Below are positions 43,447 through 52,381 of a DNA stretch of 64,000 nucleotides, in pieces. Origin of the DNA: Caballeronia ptereochthonis (GTDB lineage Bacteria > Pseudomonadota > Gammaproteobacteria > Burkholderiales > Burkholderiaceae); assembly GCF_001545075.1 (NCBI RefSeq), contig NZ_FCOB02000011.1, forward strand, positions 62,001 to 126,000. Reading direction: 5' to 3'. The translations under genes and the position numbers were made by a program. Under the pieces are notes generated by a model. It ran no database searches. It saw nothing but the letters and a program-made list of their open reading frames with translations, and was not told where the DNA came from. Positions within the stretch are counted from its first letter, which is position 1, and each line of letters opens with the position of its first letter.

Positions 43447-44736
43447 ATGAGCAGCAAGCAAGGGCAGTTGTTTTCCGAATCCCTCATGGAGCAGCTCAAG
43501 CAACGTTTTCATTTCGTCGATCGCGACGTGGACGGACGCGAGCGTCTCTTCTTCGACAACGCGGGCGGATCGTTTCGGCTGAAGACCGCCACCGAAGCGT
43601 TCGCGAGCATCGATGCGCTGCCCGACTGCCCGGAGCGCATTCACGAACGCGCGCGCCACCTGCAGGACATTCAGGCGCGCGGCGAGGCCGATATTCGCCG
43701 CATCCTCAATGCGCGCGACGGCAGCGTCTATCTTTCGCTGACTGCATCCGCCGCGATGTTCGAGATGGTGCGCGCGGTGATGGAGAACGTGCCCGGCACG
43801 AACGCGGTGACGACGATTCTCGAGCACCCCTCGTCGTTCGACGCGATGAAGCTCTACAGCGAACGCACCGGCAAGACACTGCGAGTCGCGCCGAGCAACG
43901 CGCAGACGGGCGGCGTGGACGCCGACGCCATCGTCTCGCTGATCGACGAGAACACTGCGCTGCTGAGCGTGATGTATGCGTCGAACATATCGGGCGCGAA
44001 GCTCGACATCGCCGCGATCGTCGAAGCGGCGCGCGCGAAGAAGCCCGACCTGTTCATCATCGTCGATGCGGTTCAGCACGCGCCGCACGCAGTGATCGAC
44101 TTGCAGAAGACGCCGGTCGACGGCATCAATTTCGCGCCGTACAAGTTCTTCGGTTGCCGCGGCTCGGGCGTTTCATGGCTGTCGGAGCGGCTCGCGGAAT
44201 TGCCGCATCACCGGCTCGAGGCGAAAGAGAAGGGCGAGTGGGAATTGGGCAGTCCCGCGCCGGCGCAGTTCGGGGTCGTGAGCGCGATCGTCGATTACGT
44301 GGCGTGGATCGGCGCGCAGTTCAGCGATGCGGAGGATCGCCGGGAACGCTTCGTACAAGGCATGCAGCGGATCGAGAATCACGAGCGCGCGCTGCTCTCG
44401 ATGCTGCTCGACGGCGTGGACGGGCAACGCGGGCTGAGAGCGATGGAAGGCGTGCAGGTGTACTGGGATCACCCGGATCTGGCGCAGCGCGATCTGATCG
44501 TCGGCATCGGCTTCGACGGTCTCGAACCGGCGGCCGCGGTGCGCGAGTATGAGCAGCGCGGCGTGATCGTGTACGAACGCATCGGAACGAGCCTCTATTC
44601 GGGACGCATGCTCCGGTCGTTCAAGCTGGACGGCGCGGTGCGGATCTCGCCGCTGCATTGCCACGCGCCGCGCGATATCGCACGCTTTCTTGCGGCGACG
44701 GAGAACGTGGCATCCGCAGGCCGACGAGGCGGCTGA
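43447..44736 (+). CDS. Class V aminotransferase (cysteine desulfurase/kynureninase-like PLP enzyme)
   Basis: A 429-residue PLP-dependent fold-type I enzyme. The N-terminus has LFFDNAGGSFRL; the cofactor aspartate lies in LFIIVDAVQHAPH and the Schiff-base lysine in INFAPYKFFGCRGSG. The pattern resembles SufS-like or isopenicillin-N-epimerase-like members. The ATG follows AGGAG. It is co-transcribed with the DAACS symporter and ends at a strong hairpin, so it probably deaminates, desulfurates or cleaves the imported amino acid. The specific reaction cannot be read. Confidence 0.82.
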   Translation: MSSKQGQLFSESLMEQLKQRFHFVDRDVDGRERLFFDNAGGSFRLKTATEAFASIDALPDCPERIHERARHLQDIQARGEADIRRILNARDGSVYLSLTASAAMFEMVRAVMENVPGTNAVTTILEHPSSFDAMKLYSERTGKTLRVAPSNAQTGGVDADAIVSLIDENTALLSVMYASNISGAKLDIAAIVEAARAKKPDLFIIVDAVQHAPHAVIDLQKTPVDGINFAPYKFFGCRGSGVSWLSERLAELPHHRLEAKEKGEWELGSPAPAQFGVVSAIVDYVAWIGAQFSDAEDRRERFVQGMQRIENHERALLSMLLDGVDGQRGLRAMEGVQVYWDHPDLAQRDLIVGIGFDGLEPAAAVREYEQRGVIVYERIGTSLYSGRMLRSFKLDGAVRISPLHCHAPRDIARFLAATENVASAGRRGG

Positions 44737-44962
44737 TCTCGAAACGCACGAAGGCCGGGTTCACTCTCTGAACCGGGCCTTGTTCATTGAACGCGCAGGC
44801 GCGGCTTAACGGGGATTGCTTGCAACGAAGCTCGTTCTTCAGGAGGCCATACGCGCCTTCGCCGGACGAAGCATCATCGCCGGCTCCGCCGCCGCATGCG
44901 GCGAGCAATACGCTCGCGGCGAGCGCAGCAGCGACAGAGATCGTTTTCGACACGGAGAACAA
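44621..44962 (-). CDS. Small putative lipoprotein, possibly frameshifted at its 3' end
   Basis: MFSVSKTISVAAALAASVLLAACGGG is a convincing lipoprotein signal with lipobox LLAAC, followed by a Gly/Ser/Asp linker. The open frame then runs through the strong hairpin at 44751-44781 and antisense into the end of the aminotransferase gene, which is unlikely for a functional gene. In another frame a stop occurs at 44784, right before the hairpin, so a base may have been lost or gained or the natural product is shorter (about 55-60 residues). Function unknown. Confidence 0.5.
   Translation of the reverse strand: MFSVSKTISVAAALAASVLLAACGGGAGDDASSGEGAYGLLKNELRCKQSPLSRACAFNEQGPVQRVNPAFVRFEISRLVGLRMPRSPSPQESVRYRAARGNAAARSAPRRPA
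44751..44781. terminator. Hairpin terminator after the aminotransferase operon
   Basis: AAGGCCGGGTTCA (44751-44763) and TGAACCGGGCCTT (44769-44781) are complementary apart from one central mismatch, around a 5-nt loop. It ends the symporter-aminotransferase transcript and may also serve the convergent lipoprotein gene. Confidence 0.7.
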
Positions 44963-45033
44963 GCGGTCCGCCTTTACGGGCAGGCAATCTGCACGTCGTC
45001 GTTTTTGCTTTCGTATGAATTATTCGAAACGAT

Positions 45034-45762
45034 TTAACGTTGCGCGGCAACCAGAAGCATCATGGGACGCTCGACTTCCTCGGCCAGCGCGGGCAAGGCG
45101 CGGACCTGTTCCCGCGTCGGTCCCCATTCGATCAGCCGCCTGAGCACGAGGCCGCAATCGATGAGCATGTTGACGAGCGTGCCCATCGTGCGATGCTGCT
45201 TGACCACGCCGTCCGCCAGCCAGTGTGTCACGCGTCGGCCTTCGTTCTGATAGCCGTCGAGCGGCCAGAATGTTCTGCCGTCGCCGTCCACGTCGAATGC
45301 GGGGCGGCGCGGCGCCATGAACACGGGATGCTCGATCGAGAACACGAAGCTGCCACCGGGCACGAGCGCGCGATGGACGGAGGCCATCAATGTCTGCAGG
45401 TTCTCGACGTAATGAAGCGCGAGCGAGCTGTAGATCAAGTCGAAGGCGCGTTCGGGCAAGTCGATCGTCTCCAGATCGGCGCGACGATACGTGATCGCAG
45501 GATGCGCATTCGACTGCGCCGCGCGCTCGAGCATCTTCGCGGCGACATCGACGCCCAGCACGCGCGCCGCGCCTTGCTCGGCGGCCCAACGGCAGAACCA
45601 GCCGTAGCCGCATCCCAGATCGAGCACCTTCAGCTTGCGTACATCCGGCAACAGCGCGCGCAGCGCGGGCCATTCCGGCGCGCCGTCGAGGCCGTGAACC
45701 GAGCGATTCAAACGGCTGTAGCCCTCGAAGAAGGCTTCGTCGTCGTAGATGTTCTGCGTCAT
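45034..45762 (-). CDS. Class I SAM-dependent methyltransferase
   Basis: A 242-residue small-molecule methyltransferase of the UbiE/Methyltransf_11 type. Motif I is VLDLGCGYGWFCRWAAEQG (about residues 47-65), motif II VLGVDVAAKML, and motif IV DLIYSSLALHYVENL. The ATG at 45762 follows GGAGA. It stands alone, divergent from the peroxidase/cytochrome b561 pair; acceptor substrate unknown. Confidence 0.87.
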   Translation of the reverse strand: MTQNIYDDEAFFEGYSRLNRSVHGLDGAPEWPALRALLPDVRKLKVLDLGCGYGWFCRWAAEQGAARVLGVDVAAKMLERAAQSNAHPAITYRRADLETIDLPERAFDLIYSSLALHYVENLQTLMASVHRALVPGGSFVFSIEHPVFMAPRRPAFDVDGDGRTFWPLDGYQNEGRRVTHWLADGVVKQHRTMGTLVNMLIDCGLVLRRLIEWGPTREQVRALPALAEEVERPMMLLVAAQR

Positions 45763-45872
45763 GCGGTTGTCTCCGGCTGGAGGGGTATCTGAGATTTTTG
45801 CGCGTTTCAGGCACGATTTCGCTCACGCTGCTAGATTACTCGTGCAGCAGATTCGTTGATCGAGAGACTTCG

Positions 45873-46934
45873 ATGACTGACAAAAACGCTCCCCCGCGCT
45901 CCGCTGTCCCTTCGTTGATCCTCATCGCGGCCATCGTCGTCGCGCTGGTCGCGGTCTTCGCCTACACGGCAGGCTGGCTTTCGCCCCAGCGCCTCACGCC
46001 CGCGAAGATCGTCGGCAGCCTCGCACCGCCCGGCGGCGCGGTGCCCGGCTTCAGGCGCAATCATGCGAAGGGCATCTGCTTCACCGGCGATTTCGAATCC
46101 AACGGCTCGGGCGCGATGCTCTCCAAAGCCAAAATGTTCGCGCCCGGTACCTATCCCGTCACGGGCCGCTTCAATCTGGCCACACCGGACCCGAAGGCAT
46201 CGGATGCGACGGCGCGCGTGCGCGGCCTGAGCCTGCGCATCGTCATGCCGGACGGCAGCGAGTGGCGCTCGGCGATGATCGATGCACCGTTCTTCCCCGT
46301 CGCGACGCCGCAGGCTTTCTATGAACTGCAGCGCGCGCTCGCCAGCAAGGACGATCCCGAGTCGATGCAGAAGTTCTCTGCCGCGCATCCGGAGATCGCG
46401 GCGTTCGGCGCGTGGGCGGGCAGTGCGCCATGGACGGTTTCCTACGCCGAGGAGCGCTACAACAGTCTCAACAGCTTCATCTTCACGAATGCGGAAGGAC
46501 AGGACCAGACCGTGCGCTGGTCCTTCATTCCGGCGGCCGGGCCCGACAACGTCAGCGCCGATGAACTGAAGAAGCGCGGCGCGAATTTTCTCGATGCCGA
46601 CATCACGCAGCGCGTGCGGAGCGGACCGCAGCGCTGGGCGATGGTCGTCACCGTCGCCAATCCGGGCGACCCCACCGCCGATCCGAGCAAGGCCTGGCCG
46701 GAAGACCGCCGCACGGTCGAAGTGGGCACGCTCGTGGTCAAGGCCATCGAGCCCGAACCCGATGGACCATGCCGCGACCTCAACTTCGACCCCACCGTGC
46801 TTCCATCGGGCATGCACGTGTCCGACGATCCGTTCCCCGCCGCGCGTTCGGCCGCCTACTCGGTGTCGTTCAATCGACGCACGGCGGAGGACAAGTACTA
46901 CCCGCACACGCCAGCGCAAGGAGCCCGGCCATGA
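45873..46934 (+). CDS. Membrane-anchored catalase-related peroxidase (SrpA-like)
   Basis: A 353-residue haem peroxidase of the catalase core family, shorter than true catalases. A single N-terminal membrane helix (SLILIAAIVVALVAVFAYTAGWL, about residues 13-35) places the catalytic part in the periplasm. The distal His is in FRRNHAKGICFTGDF, and the proximal Tyr is expected in ARSAAYSVSFNRRTAEDKYYPH. It overlaps the cytochrome b561 gene by 4 bp, so electrons for peroxide reduction probably come from quinol through cytochrome b561. Confidence 0.87.
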   Translation: MTDKNAPPRSAVPSLILIAAIVVALVAVFAYTAGWLSPQRLTPAKIVGSLAPPGGAVPGFRRNHAKGICFTGDFESNGSGAMLSKAKMFAPGTYPVTGRFNLATPDPKASDATARVRGLSLRIVMPDGSEWRSAMIDAPFFPVATPQAFYELQRALASKDDPESMQKFSAAHPEIAAFGAWAGSAPWTVSYAEERYNSLNSFIFTNAEGQDQTVRWSFIPAAGPDNVSADELKKRGANFLDADITQRVRSGPQRWAMVVTVANPGDPTADPSKAWPEDRRTVEVGTLVVKAIEPEPDGPCRDLNFDPTVLPSGMHVSDDPFPAARSAAYSVSFNRRTAEDKYYPHTPAQGARP

Positions 46935-47464
46935 ACGCGATCAACGAGCGGTTCTCGCCGCTGCAACGCGCCCTGCACTGGATCATGGCCATATGCATCC
47001 TCGCGATGCTGTTTATTGGCGTCGGCATGGTGTCGACGATCAAGCCCGACTATCTGACGCTCGTGTCGATCCACAAGCCGCTCGGCGTCACGATACTCGT
47101 GCTGGCGCTGATTCGCCTCGTCGTGAGGATCACGCGCGGTGCGCCGCCGCTGCCTGCGAACATGCCCCAGCCGATGAAGCTCGCGGCTTATCTGTCGCAC
47201 TATGCGTTCTACGCATTGATGATCGCGCTGCCGCTGCTCGGCTATGGCATGTTGTCGGCGGCCGACTACCCGGTCGTGCTGTGCGGCATGCGCCTGCCTT
47301 CGCTTCTGCCGCATAGCAATTCATTGCACACGTTGCTGTGGAATGCGCACCGGTTTCTTGCCTTGTGCTTCTTCGCGTTGATCGTCGTGCATCTGGCAGC
47401 GGCGCTGTTTCATGCGCTCGTCAGGCGCGACGGCGTTTTTCACGCCATGGCGCCGTGGAAATAG
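46931..47464 (+). CDS. Cytochrome b561 family protein
   Basis: A 177-residue inner-membrane di-haem b cytochrome with four helices. Likely haem ligands are the histidines in LQRALHWIMA, LVSIHKPLGV and the pair in HRFLALCFFALIVVHLAAALFH. The ATG at 46931 overlaps the peroxidase stop codon (ATGA), with AGGAG upstream, showing translational coupling. It is the presumed quinol-linked electron donor of the periplasmic peroxidase. Confidence 0.9.
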   Translation: MNAINERFSPLQRALHWIMAICILAMLFIGVGMVSTIKPDYLTLVSIHKPLGVTILVLALIRLVVRITRGAPPLPANMPQPMKLAAYLSHYAFYALMIALPLLGYGMLSAADYPVVLCGMRLPSLLPHSNSLHTLLWNAHRFLALCFFALIVVHLAAALFHALVRRDGVFHAMAPWK

Positions 47465-47474
47465 GCAAGGCGAT

Positions 47475-48992
47475 TCAAGGCCGCCGTTGCTGCACGACTT
47501 GCGCGAGCGCCCGCACGCCCGGCTCGATCAGTTCCGCGCGAATCGCTGAAAAGCCCATGCGAAAGCATCGCTGACCATCGGCGGGATCGGCGAAGAACAC
47601 GCTGCCGGGTTCGATCAGCACGCCGAGCGCCTGCGCGTCCTTCGCGAGGCGCGTGGCGTCGAGCCATGGCGGTCCTTCTACCCAGCAGGACGCGCCGCCC
47701 GTCACCTTCGATGCGCGCAGCTCCGGCAGATGCGTCGCGAGCGCGTCCATCAGCACTTCGGCGCGCTCCTTGTAGACGCGCCCCAGCTTGCGCAACAGCG
47801 TGTCATGGTGACCAAGCGCGAGGAAGGTGGCGAAGGCGCGCTGAATGTACGCTGCCGGATGCCGGATCATCAGCCGGCGCAGCGCGCGCAATTCGCGGAT
47901 CAGCGTGCGCGGCGCGACGATATAACCCAGTCGCAAGCCGGGCGCGAGCGTCTTCGACAATGAGCCGATATACACGACGCGCTCCGCCGTATCGAGGCTC
48001 TTCAAAGCCGGATGCGGCGTGCCCGAAAACGTGTTCTCGCTTTCGTAGTCGTCCTCGATGACGATGAAATCGTGCTTTACCGACAGATCGAGCAGCTTGC
48101 GCCGCCGCTCGATCGGCATCGTCACCGTGGTCGGGCATTGATGGCTTGGCGTCACATACACGTAGTCGCAGGACGACATCACGCTTTCGTCGTCGATGAC
48201 CGCGCCTTCGTCATCGACATTCAGCGGCACAATCTGCGCGTTGTGATGCTGGAAGATGTTGCGCGCATCCGGATAGCCGGGGTTCTCCATGCCGACATTC
48301 GTCTGCGGACCGCACATCAGATCGGCGATCAGATACAGCGCCTGCTGGCAGCCGTTCGTCACGACGATTTCTTCGGGCATGGCGAACACGCCGCGGCGCG
48401 GCAGCACGCGCGTGCGGATCTGCTCGACGAGCGACTCGTCGTCGCGCTCGATGAGATCGGGTGCCCAGTTGCGTATCTCCATGACCGAGAGGCCGTGCAT
48501 GCAGCTCTCGCGCCAGTCGCTCGTGGGAAAGAGCTCGGTATCGAATTGCCCGTAGATGAACGGATACTCGTAGCTCTGCCAGTTGGGCGGCTTGACGATG
48601 TTGCGCTGATTCGAAGGCGCGTGCTTGATGCGCGCGCTCCAGTCGGGATGGTCTTGCTGCGTCGGAACGGCGGGCGCGTCGCTCACGCCCGCCGCGGTAA
48701 AGCCGCGCTGCAATTCCTCGGTTGCCGGATTGACGAAATGGCCGCTGCGTTCGCGCGACACGAGATAGCCTTCCTCGACCAGTTGCTGATACGCGAGCAC
48801 CACCGTATTACGCGACACGTTCAGCTGATCCGCGAGCTCGCGGCTCGAAGGCAGCGCGGTGTCGGGCGCGATATGGCCGCTCAGGATCGCGTTGACGATC
48901 ATCTGGCGGATCTGGTTCTGCAAGCTCATCCCCGAGACCCGCGAGCGCTCGAAGAGCTGCGCCCAAAGCGTGGCAGTTGGGCGGGTCGGCAT
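47475..48992 (-). CDS. MocR/PdxR-type GntR regulator with aminotransferase-like domain (TauR-like)
   Basis: A 505-residue fusion. The winged HTH (LQNQIRQMIVNAILSGHIAPDTALPSSRELADQLNVSRNTVVLAYQQLVEEGYLVSRERSGHFVN, about residues 24-88) precedes a fold-type I aminotransferase-like domain that binds PLP through the Lys in IGSLSKTLAPGLRLGYIVAP. TauR, a MocR protein, regulates taurine degradation in alpha-proteobacteria, and this gene sits next to xsc/pta and a likely isethionate system, so a TauR-like role is plausible. It lies upstream, on the same strand, of nothing related in the window, so its target may be the sulfonate operon in trans. The identification as TauR is tentative. Confidence 0.83.
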   Translation of the reverse strand: MPTRPTATLWAQLFERSRVSGMSLQNQIRQMIVNAILSGHIAPDTALPSSRELADQLNVSRNTVVLAYQQLVEEGYLVSRERSGHFVNPATEELQRGFTAAGVSDAPAVPTQQDHPDWSARIKHAPSNQRNIVKPPNWQSYEYPFIYGQFDTELFPTSDWRESCMHGLSVMEIRNWAPDLIERDDESLVEQIRTRVLPRRGVFAMPEEIVVTNGCQQALYLIADLMCGPQTNVGMENPGYPDARNIFQHHNAQIVPLNVDDEGAVIDDESVMSSCDYVYVTPSHQCPTTVTMPIERRRKLLDLSVKHDFIVIEDDYESENTFSGTPHPALKSLDTAERVVYIGSLSKTLAPGLRLGYIVAPRTLIRELRALRRLMIRHPAAYIQRAFATFLALGHHDTLLRKLGRVYKERAEVLMDALATHLPELRASKVTGGASCWVEGPPWLDATRLAKDAQALGVLIEPGSVFFADPADGQRCFRMGFSAIRAELIEPGVRALAQVVQQRRP

Positions 48993-49069
48993 TGCATGTC
49001 TCCTGCGAAAGTATGGGTGATCTCAAGATATTACGTGCGGCCTGCACGCGTGGCCAGTGCGATAAAAAA

Positions 49070-49097
49070 CCGCCGCGCCGGACGTCCGGCGCGGCGG
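49070..49097 (-). terminator. Intrinsic terminator after the putative isethionate carrier gene
   Basis: CCGCCGCGCCGGAC-GTCCGGCGCGGCGG is a perfect 28-bp palindrome followed on the minus strand by TTTTTTATC. This is a textbook terminator 28 bp after the MFS gene and ends the sulfonate transcript before the MocR gene. Confidence 0.92.
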
Positions 49098-49125
49098 CTC
49101 CCGGTTCTTCGTGCGGATACGGCGG

Positions 49126-50448
49126 TCAACTCGCGCCGCCTACGGAAAACGCGGGCGAACGGCGCTGCCGCAATCCGACCCACGCGGCTGACAGCGCGCT
49201 GATGATGCCCGCGGCAAGGCAATACCCCGCGATCATCCACGGATCGCCGCCGTTGCGCTGCAAAAGCCAGGTCGCGATGATCGGGCTGATGCCGCTCGCG
49301 AAGATGCCCGAGAACTGATACACGAACGAGATGCCCGAGTAGCGCACTTTCGCGTCGAAGAGCTCGGAGAAGAGGGCGGCCTCCGGCCCGTAGACCGACG
49401 CATACACTACGCCGAGCGGAATCACCACCGCGAGCCACGCGAGCATCGTGTTGCCGCCACTGTTCTTCATCAGCCAAAAGCCGAAGAAGGCCGAGAGCCC
49501 GGTCGCGAGCGAGCCCCAGAAGTAGATGCGCGCACGGCCGACGCGATCCGAAAGGCGCCCGAAGAACGGAATCGTGAAGATCATCACGAACGCGGCGACC
49601 ATGACGCCCAGCAGCGCATCGGTGCGTTGCAGATGCAGCGTGCCCGTCAGATACGAAATCGAGAACACGCCGAACACGTTGAAGAACACACCGTCGATGA
49701 AGCGTGCGCCCATGCCCGCGATCGTGTTGCCTGGATACTTCACGAGCACGTCGACGATCGGCATGCGCGCCTCGCTGCCCGTCTTCCGGATGCGCGCGAA
49801 CTCCGGCGTCTCCATCACGTTCAGGCGGATATACATGCCGATTGCGACGAGCGCGAACGACAGGAAGAACGCGACGCGCCAGCCCCACGCGAGGAACTGC
49901 GCATCGGTGAGGGTGAGCGACAGAGCCGCGACCACGCCCGACGACAGGCACAGCCCGAGCGCGAGACCGATCTGCGGAATGCTCGCGTAGTAGCCGCGCT
50001 TGTTCGCGGGCGCGTATTCGAACGCCATCAGCACCGCGCCGCCCCATTCGCCGCCGAGCCCGATGCCCTGCAGCACGCGCAGGAACAGCAGCAGCGACGG
50101 TGCCCAGATGCCGATCTGCGCGTAGGTGGGCACCATGCCGATCAATACGGTCGCCACGCCCATGATGGTGAGTGTCATCACGAGCATGCTCTTTCTGCCG
50201 ATGCGATCACCGAAGTGGCCGAAGATCACGCCGCCGAGCGGCCGGCTCAGGAAGCCGACGGCGAAGGTGCCGTAGGCGAGCATCGTCGAGATGAGCGGAT
50301 CGCTGCTCGGGAAATACAGCTTGTTGAAGACGATGCCGGCGACCACGCCGTATAGAAAGAAGTCGTACCACTCGATCGTCGCGCCAATCAAACTGGCGAC
50401 GACGACTTTCCTCATCTGCTTGCCATCGGTTCCGGGCAGTGCGTTCAT
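49126..50448 (-). CDS. MFS transporter, MHS family; candidate isethionate uptake carrier
   Basis: A 440-residue twelve-helix proton symporter. SLIGATIEWYDFFLYGVVAGIVFNKLYFP and GRKSMLVMTLTIMGVATVLIG are diagnostic of metabolite:H+ symporters (ShiA/KgtP-like). The ATG at 50448 follows GGAGA. It is 41 bp downstream of the GMC dehydrogenase gene and co-transcribed. In Cupriavidus necator the isethionate cluster contains an MFS carrier IseU next to a GMC-type dehydrogenase IseJ, and the arrangement here parallels that; the substrate assignment is inference from context. Confidence 0.85.
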   Translation of the reverse strand: MNALPGTDGKQMRKVVVASLIGATIEWYDFFLYGVVAGIVFNKLYFPSSDPLISTMLAYGTFAVGFLSRPLGGVIFGHFGDRIGRKSMLVMTLTIMGVATVLIGMVPTYAQIGIWAPSLLLFLRVLQGIGLGGEWGGAVLMAFEYAPANKRGYYASIPQIGLALGLCLSSGVVAALSLTLTDAQFLAWGWRVAFFLSFALVAIGMYIRLNVMETPEFARIRKTGSEARMPIVDVLVKYPGNTIAGMGARFIDGVFFNVFGVFSISYLTGTLHLQRTDALLGVMVAAFVMIFTIPFFGRLSDRVGRARIYFWGSLATGLSAFFGFWLMKNSGGNTMLAWLAVVIPLGVVYASVYGPEAALFSELFDAKVRYSGISFVYQFSGIFASGISPIIATWLLQRNGGDPWMIAGYCLAAGIISALSAAWVGLRQRRSPAFSVGGAS

Positions 50449-50489
50449 GGTTGTCTCCGTATGTCTCGGTCTGTGTGTGAGACTTGTGT

Positions 50490-52163
50490 TCAGTCTCTTT
50501 GCCCTGCATGGGCCATGCGCTTTTTCAAAACGGCTCCGGGTACCTCTTCCACGCGCGTGACGTGCTGATAGCGCTGGTCTTCGAGGATCATGTCGGCGGC
50601 CTTCTCGGCGATCATGATGACGGGCGCATTCGTATTGCCCGACACCAGCTCCGGCATGATCGACGCATCGACCACGCGCAGGCGTCCGATGCCGCGCACC
50701 TTCAGGCGTTCGTCGACGACCGCGAGCGCATCGCCGCCCATCTTGCACGTGCCCGCCGGGTGATAGATCGACTGGCTGAACTTGCGCGCGACTTCGAGCA
50801 GATCGGCATCGGTTCGATATTCGGGCCCGGGAATGAATTCCGACACGATGTGCTTCGCGAGCGACGGCGCGGCGGCGATGCGGCGCGCCACCTTGATGCC
50901 GCCGATCACGACAGGGTGATCGCGTTCGTCGGACAAGTAGTTTGCGTGAATCGCCGGGTATTGCAGCGGATCGTTCGAGCGGATCTCGACGCTGCCGCGG
51001 CTGTGCGGGCGCAGCTGGCACACCGACGACGTGAACGCCGAGAACGGATGCGCGCCGTGGCCGGGCTTGTCGGCGGAAAGCGGTTGCATGTGAAACTGGA
51101 TGTCGGGGCGCGTGACTTCCGGCGACGAGCGCGTGAAGATCACGACTTGGCTTGCCGCGAGCGTCAGCGGTCCCGTACGCGAGATCGCATATTGCAGGCC
51201 GATGAGCGCTTTCTTGAGCGGATTGTTGATCTCGTCGTTCAGCGTCCGTTCGCGCGTCTTGAAGACGAGCCGCACTTGCAGATGATCCTGCAGGTTCCGG
51301 CCGACGCCGGGCAGTTCGTGCCTCACTTGCACGCCCGCGTTGCTGAGCACGTCGGACGGGCCGACGCCCGAATTCTGCAGAATCTGCGGCGATCCGATCG
51401 CACCCGCCGCGAGGATCACTTCGACGCGCGCGCGAACCGTCTTCACCGTGCCTTCATGCATGTATTCGATGCCGACGGCTTCCTTGCCGCTGAGGAGCAC
51501 CTTGCGCGTCTGCGCACGCGTCTGCACGATCAGATTGCGGCGGTCGCGCACGGGCTTGAGAAAGCCCTTCGCCGTGCTCCAGCGCAGGCCCTTGTAGGCC
51601 GTCTGTTGAAAATAGCCGACGCCTTCCTGCGTCGCGCCGTTGTAGTCCTCGTTGAACGGAATTCCGGTTTCCTGCGCCGCCGCGATGAAGTGTTCGGCGA
51701 TGGGGCGGCGCAGGCGCAGGTCCGACACCTTGAGCGGACCGCCGGCGCCGTGATATTCGCTAGCGCCGTGCTCCTGATCTTCCGACTTCCTGAAGTAGGG
51801 CAGTACCTCCTTGAAAGCCCATCCGGCATTCCCGAGTTCGGCCCAGCGATCGTAGTCCTCGTGCTGGCCGCGCACGTAGAGCAGTCCGTTGAGCGAACTG
51901 GAGCCGCCCAGCACCTTGCCGCGCGGCCAGTCGATGCTGCGTCCGGCGACCGCATCGTCGGGCTCGGTGCGGTAGCACCAGTCGAGCCTGGGGTCGTGCA
52001 TCGTCTTGAAGTAACCGACGGGGATATGGATCCACGGGCTCGCATCGGGTCCGCCCGCTTCGAGCAGCAGCACCGTATTGGACGGATCGGCGCTCAGGCG
52101 GTTGGCGAGCACGCAGCCTGCCGAGCCCGCACCGACGATGACGTAATCGACTTCCTGCTGCAT
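50490..52163 (-). CDS. GMC-family flavin dehydrogenase; candidate isethionate dehydrogenase
   Basis: A 557-residue FAD enzyme of the choline dehydrogenase family. The N-terminus has DYVIVGAGSAGCVLANRLS (FAD site), the GMC signature WPRGKVLGGSSSLNGLLYVRG lies near residue 85, and the C-terminal active-site region is SIYHPAGTCKMG with VSGNTNAPVIMIAEKAADMI. It would oxidise an alcohol, here probably isethionate (2-hydroxyethanesulfonate) to sulfoacetaldehyde, feeding Xsc. Choline or polyethylene-glycol-type alcohols are alternatives, but a neighbouring betaine-aldehyde dehydrogenase is absent, while xsc and pta are present. GGAGA precedes the ATG, and a GGAAC-N5-GTTCC palindrome lies 28 bp upstream. 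Confidence 0.85.
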   Translation of the reverse strand: MQQEVDYVIVGAGSAGCVLANRLSADPSNTVLLLEAGGPDASPWIHIPVGYFKTMHDPRLDWCYRTEPDDAVAGRSIDWPRGKVLGGSSSLNGLLYVRGQHEDYDRWAELGNAGWAFKEVLPYFRKSEDQEHGASEYHGAGGPLKVSDLRLRRPIAEHFIAAAQETGIPFNEDYNGATQEGVGYFQQTAYKGLRWSTAKGFLKPVRDRRNLIVQTRAQTRKVLLSGKEAVGIEYMHEGTVKTVRARVEVILAAGAIGSPQILQNSGVGPSDVLSNAGVQVRHELPGVGRNLQDHLQVRLVFKTRERTLNDEINNPLKKALIGLQYAISRTGPLTLAASQVVIFTRSSPEVTRPDIQFHMQPLSADKPGHGAHPFSAFTSSVCQLRPHSRGSVEIRSNDPLQYPAIHANYLSDERDHPVVIGGIKVARRIAAAPSLAKHIVSEFIPGPEYRTDADLLEVARKFSQSIYHPAGTCKMGGDALAVVDERLKVRGIGRLRVVDASIMPELVSGNTNAPVIMIAEKAADMILEDQRYQHVTRVEEVPGAVLKKRMAHAGQRD

Positions 52164-52190
52164 GAGACTTGTCTCCTGGATTCTTCTTCT

Positions 52191-52205
52191 GGAACGAATC
52201 GTTCC
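52191..52205. promoter_or_regulatory. Candidate IclR-type operator upstream of the GMC gene
   Basis: GGAACGAATCGTTCC is a perfect palindrome (7+1+7) 28 bp before the GMC start. E. coli IclR recognises TGGAAATNATTTCCA, also a 15-bp GGAA...TTCC palindrome. The IclR gene immediately upstream is the obvious candidate regulator. Confidence 0.6.
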
Positions 52206-52381
52206 GCCTGTCTTTCGTTCAATGTGAAAGAAGCGGCCAAGGAAGCCAAGAGAAAAGCGCGGAAGCTCGCGAAAATGAAACGGAAAATGCGAAATCCGAT
52301 TCAGAAGTGGAAGGCCTGTTCGGGTTGTTCCGGACGCCGCGTCATATGATTCGACATCCGAATGAAATATGCTGCGATGCG

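Noticed and set aside
43447-44736. Reading the aminotransferase as the end of a 660-codon protein beginning at 42754
   Set aside because: The extra N-terminal part is out-of-frame sequence of the symporter gene; the ATG at 43447 has an AGGAG site and begins the conserved protein.
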